Of a stretch of DNA of 64,000 nucleotides, positions 61,275 through 64,000 are shown in pieces. The DNA is taken from positions 1 through 64,000 of the forward strand of contig JBNJCX010000002.1 in the NCBI GenBank assembly GCA_051744365.1, given 5' to 3'. The notes under the pieces were generated by a model that had not been told where the DNA came from, made no database searches, and saw only the letters and a list, made by a program, of their open reading frames with translations. Both the position numbers and the translations under genes were made by a program. Each line of letters starts with the position of its first letter. Position 1 is the stretch's first letter. The stretch comes from Gudongella sp051744365 (lineage in GTDB: Bacteria; Bacillota; Clostridia; Tissierellales; Tissierellaceae).

Positions 61275-62672
61275 TTAAACTGGATGAGTTTGATCCTCCT
61301 GATTCAACAGGTCGGTTTCAATCTTGTACTTTGCTGCAAGACGTTGCTTAAAGAATGGGATTGCAACCTGTGGGAACAGTGCGTAGCTTAGTACGTCTTC
61401 ATCCTGCTCTATATATTCGCTGATTTCTCTTCTATAATTTTCAAGCTGTGGCTCCAGCATATCTGCAGGTCTTCCCTCATATGGCTTCTCATCACCTATG
61501 ATTTTCTTTATTATTTCCTCAGAAATCGGTGCTGGTGGTTTTCCATATAGCCCTTTTACATAGTTTTTAGTCTCAGATGGCACCATTTTATATCTTTCAC
61601 CTGTGATTACATTGAATAGCGCAGTAGTTCCTACAATCTGGCTCATAGGTGTAACAAGTGGCGGATATCCCAATTCTTTCCTTACCTTAGGGATTTCCTT
61701 GAGAACATCATCATATAGATCCTCCTTGCCCTGAGCCTTAAGCTGGGAAACAAGGTTGGAGAGCATTCCACCTGGGACCTGATACTTAAGTGTATTTACA
61801 TCCACATAAAGAACCTTCATATCAAGAAGTCCCGCCTTCATGTACTTGTCCCTAAGAGTCTTGAAATACTCTGAAATCTCGAGAAGAAGATCAAAGTCAA
61901 TATCAGGATAGTGTTCTGTACCCTGTAGAGAAGCAATCATAGGCTCGGTAGCCGGCTGACTTGTTCCATTCCCCAAGGGTGATATTGCAGTATCCACTAT
62001 ATCAGCCCCTGCCTCTATTGCCTTCATATAGGTCTGATTCGCAATACCGCTGGTAAAGTGTGAATGTACCTCAATTGGAACATCCACTGCCTCCTTAAGG
62101 TCCTTTACAAGGTCATATGCCACATAAGGAAGAAGTATCCCTGACATGTCCTTTATACATATGGAATCAACACCCATTTGAACCATTTCTTTCGAAAGAT
62201 TTACATAGTATTCATTGTTGTGTACCGGGCTTACTGTGTAGGATATGGCCCCCTGTGCATGGCCTCCGTACTTCTTGACTGCTTTTATTGATGTTTCCAG
62301 GTTTCTCAGGTCATTCAGCGCATCAAATATTCTAACAATATCTATCCCATTTTCTATTGCTTTTTTTACGAATTCCTCAACCACATCATCCGGATAATGC
62401 TTGTATCCGAGAATATTCTGTCCTCTTAAAAGCATCTGGAGCTTGGTGTTCTTGAATGCCTTTCTAAGTTGTCTCAGTCTATCCCATGGATCCTCGTTAA
62501 GATACCTCAAGCATGAGTCAAATGTAGCTCCACCCCAAACCTCAAGGGCGTGGTAGCCAACCTTGTCCAGCTTTTCAGCTATTGGAATCATTTCCTCTGT
62601 AGTCATTCTGGTTGCAATAAGTGACTGGTGAGCATCCCTTAATGCAGTCTCCATAATTTTTACCTTTGCCAT
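61275..62672 (-). CDS. Carboxyltransferase subunit (oxaloacetate decarboxylase alpha / pyruvate carboxylase B-like), no biotin domain
   Basis: 465 aa. The HMGL-like TIM barrel begins ETALRDAHQSLIATRM (about residues 7-22); zinc-site HSHFTSGIA (about 206-214) and the catalytic-Lys region DSICIKDMSG (about 173-182) are conserved, followed by the PYC/OADA conserved carboxylase domain (about 290-440). The protein ends before any biotinyl domain (no MKM). It would need a separate biotin carrier. It overlaps the methyltransferase gene by 13 bases. Confidence 0.9.
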   Translation of the reverse strand: MAKVKIMETALRDAHQSLIATRMTTEEMIPIAEKLDKVGYHALEVWGGATFDSCLRYLNEDPWDRLRQLRKAFKNTKLQMLLRGQNILGYKHYPDDVVEEFVKKAIENGIDIVRIFDALNDLRNLETSIKAVKKYGGHAQGAISYTVSPVHNNEYYVNLSKEMVQMGVDSICIKDMSGILLPYVAYDLVKDLKEAVDVPIEVHSHFTSGIANQTYMKAIEAGADIVDTAISPLGNGTSQPATEPMIASLQGTEHYPDIDFDLLLEISEYFKTLRDKYMKAGLLDMKVLYVDVNTLKYQVPGGMLSNLVSQLKAQGKEDLYDDVLKEIPKVRKELGYPPLVTPMSQIVGTTALFNVITGERYKMVPSETKNYVKGLYGKPPAPISEEIIKKIIGDEKPYEGRPADMLEPQLENYRREISEYIEQDEDVLSYALFPQVAIPFFKQRLAAKYKIETDLLNQEDQTHPV

Positions 62673-63247
62673 ATTCTACCTCCTCTAACTTCAATGCCGA
62701 TGGTTATCGGCGGATTGTTTTTCTGGTTTATAAATGAAAATTCAAATACATTGTATCCATTCTGGTCCAGCTCTTCTGCAAGACCCCTCACAGCCTGGTA
62801 TTCATAAAGTCCTCCCTCATGACCAGTGTAGGCTGTTATTAACATTATAGCACCGGGTACCATGGAATATAAAGCATTATTTATACTCCTGATGGTTGTT
62901 GTTGCTGATGTTCTAACTGATTTATCCCCTCCTGGCAAGTAGCCTAGATTATAGATGATAAAATCTATCTCGCCCTCTATATTGCCCCGTATGTTCTCAT
63001 GACTGTCATGAACAAGACTTACCCTATGGTGCAAGCCTTTCTTGGCAAGAAGGTCACCAGCATTTTCAAGGGCTATTTTTTGGATATCAAAGCTATATAC
63101 AAATCCCGTCACCCCAACCAGCTTCGCGAGAATAAGTGTATCCTTTCCATTTCCCGTCGTTGCATCAACGCAGATATGTCCTTCCCGTACGAAGTTTTTC
63201 ATAATTATTTCCGTGAATTGGGTTGCATTGTTGAGAATATCACCCAT
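62660..63247 (-). CDS. mnmM: Class I SAM-dependent methyltransferase, MnmM/YtqB family
   Basis: 195 aa. SAM motif VDATTGNGKDTL (about residues 28-39), acidic SFDIQ (about 52-56) and the catalytic-region NLGYLPGGDKS (about 99-109) match YtqB, recently assigned as MnmM, which methylates the wobble uridine of some tRNAs to mnm5(s2)U. It overlaps the GNAT gene by eight bases and the carboxyltransferase gene by 13. Confidence 0.85.
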   Translation of the reverse strand: MGDILNNATQFTEIIMKNFVREGHICVDATTGNGKDTLILAKLVGVTGFVYSFDIQKIALENAGDLLAKKGLHHRVSLVHDSHENIRGNIEGEIDFIIYNLGYLPGGDKSVRTSATTTIRSINNALYSMVPGAIMLITAYTGHEGGLYEYQAVRGLAEELDQNGYNVFEFSFINQKNNPPITIGIEVRGGRIWQR

Positions 63248-63641
63248 GAATATCTCCTGTCGAACAACAGGTGCAGCCTCCCGAAAACAATTCCTTCAGG
63301 TCACACTGATATTCATTCTTAAATTTTGTAAATCCAATTTTTTCAAGATATGAATTATCGACTCTTGAATACACCATATGAAACCCATTTATTTCGAGCT
63401 TGTTCAGCAGTGACCTAATCATTGCATTTCCCAATCCCTGACCCCTGTAATCCTTATCCAGGAATACATACTGAACATAAACCTTACCATCCTCCAGAAG
63501 AATCTGGGTTACTCCGAAAAGACTTCCGTCATCGAAGCCTCCAAAAAACAATCCATTGGAAATGAATTCGCTCCATATATCGTTTTTATTTAAAAATTTC
63601 TTTATCATATCTATATCTGAAACATCCTTAAAACTAAGCAT
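63240..63641 (-). CDS. GNAT-family N-acetyltransferase with cysteine-rich tail
   Basis: 133 aa. Acetyl-CoA motif A is VFLDKDYRGQGLGNAMI (about residues 63-79), with SYLEKIGF (about 97-104) near motif B. The last residues read GGCTCCSTGDIHG, with three cysteines in CTCC that are not part of the GNAT fold. Start 63641 has AGAGGTG upstream; the frame extends to 63659 without a site. Substrate unknown. Confidence 0.82.
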   Translation of the reverse strand: MLSFKDVSDIDMIKKFLNKNDIWSEFISNGLFFGGFDDGSLFGVTQILLEDGKVYVQYVFLDKDYRGQGLGNAMIRSLLNKLEINGFHMVYSRVDNSYLEKIGFTKFKNEYQCDLKELFSGGCTCCSTGDIHG

Positions 63642-63677
63642 CGATACACCTCTTATCATTAAATATTACAGAAAATA

Positions 63678-64000
63678 TTACAGAGATTTTATATAGTCAA
63701 GCTCCTCGTCGTTGAGGTATCTCCAGTTGCCAGAATCCAGACCTCCCAGCTCAATTTCTCCAAAAGATATTCTCTTAAGCTTCTTGACTGGATGATTTAT
63801 GGCCTCGCACATCTTCTTTACCTGCCTGTTTCTTCCCTCATAAAGCTGTATATCCAATATGGAATCGTCGCCAAAGTTCTTAAGTATCTTTACCTTGGCA
63901 GGAGCAGTCATCTTTCCTTCCAGTCTGAATCCTTTTCTGAACCTCTCAAGCTCACCTCTATTGGGAACGCCCTCCACTATGGCTATATACCTTTTATATA
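63678..64000 (-). CDS. Pseudouridine synthase RluB/RsuA family, C-terminal part (cut by window edge)
   Basis: About 107 codons are open to the window edge. YIAIVEGV, LEGKMTAPAKVKIL, LYEGRNRQVKKMCEAINHPV (RsuA/RluB helix) and LKRISFGEIELGGL are typical of RluB, which modifies 23S rRNA, or the related RsuA. The catalytic domain start and any S4 domain lie outside the window. In-frame codons continue upstream of GTG 63977, so that GTG is not the start. Confidence 0.88.
   Translation of the reverse strand, partial: YKRYIAIVEGVPNRGELERFRKGFRLEGKMTAPAKVKILKNFGDDSILDIQLYEGRNRQVKKMCEAINHPVKKLKRISFGEIELGGLDSGNWRYLNDEELDYIKSL

Noticed and set aside
1..64000. CRISPR arrays, intact insertion sequences, prophage genes, tRNA or rRNA genes
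   Set aside because: No spaced direct repeats, complete transposase or phage structural frames, and no cloverleaf-like sequence were noticed. tRNA detection by eye is imperfect.

Overview
The window reads as a low-GC, Gram-positive anaerobe of the class Clostridia (Firmicutes). The evidence is a PolC-type replicase, Gram-positive LexA boxes, strong GGAGG ribosome binding sites, a SpoIIIE/FtsK translocase, RNase Y, an IspH-ribosomal S1 fusion (a clostridial hallmark) and a ferredoxin-linked 2-oxoacid oxidoreductase. The genus cannot be named from the sequence alone. Almost everything is core genome, densely packed in operons, with only three gaps over 300 bp.

Layout. (1) 1-10.9 kb, + strand: tail of a probable codY, then rpsB-tsf-pyrH-frr-uppS-cdsA-rseP-ispG-polC (translation, lipid and isoprenoid precursors, replication); dxr, usually between cdsA and rseP, is absent. 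(2) 10.9-20.8 kb, +: rimP-nusA-rnpM-infB-rbfA-nrnA-truB-ribF-rpsO-pnp, without ylxQ. (3) 20.9-29 kb, +: M16 peptidase, dut, uppP, spoIIIE/ftsK, rimO, pgsA, cinA. (4) 29-33.4 kb, +: recA behind a perfect LexA box, followed by an SbcD/Mre11-like nuclease and an SbcC/Rad50-like ATPase split over separate genes. This is the most unusual gene group in the window. (5) 33.8-37.8 kb, +: rny, a PHP phosphoesterase, a PadR regulator and an aminotransferase. (6) 37.8-40.9 kb: a strand switch zone with a long palindrome containing dif-like half-sites, about 0.7 kb of non-coding or decayed DNA, a second palindrome, a XerC/D-type recombinase, and a divergent yneA-like/lexA pair with three LexA-box-like sites. 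(7) 40.9-64 kb, - strand: ynbB; miaB-mutS-mutL-miaA-hfq; three tandem M42 aminopeptidases; cmk-plsC-ispH/rpsA behind a long leader; an HI0933-type flavoprotein; korDABC with an RpiR regulator; then rluB (partial), a GNAT, mnmM and a carboxyltransferase.

How it fits together. Nearly all genes left of 37.8 kb are on + and nearly all right of 40.9 kb are on -. This is the orientation expected where two replication forks converge. The dif-like palindrome and the Xer recombinase sit at that switch, so this may be the terminus region. The SOS response links recA (possibly with the split Rad50/Mre11 genes read from its promoter), lexA and the LysM cell-division inhibitor candidate. Promoters, terminators and start codons were read by eye; no database search was possible.
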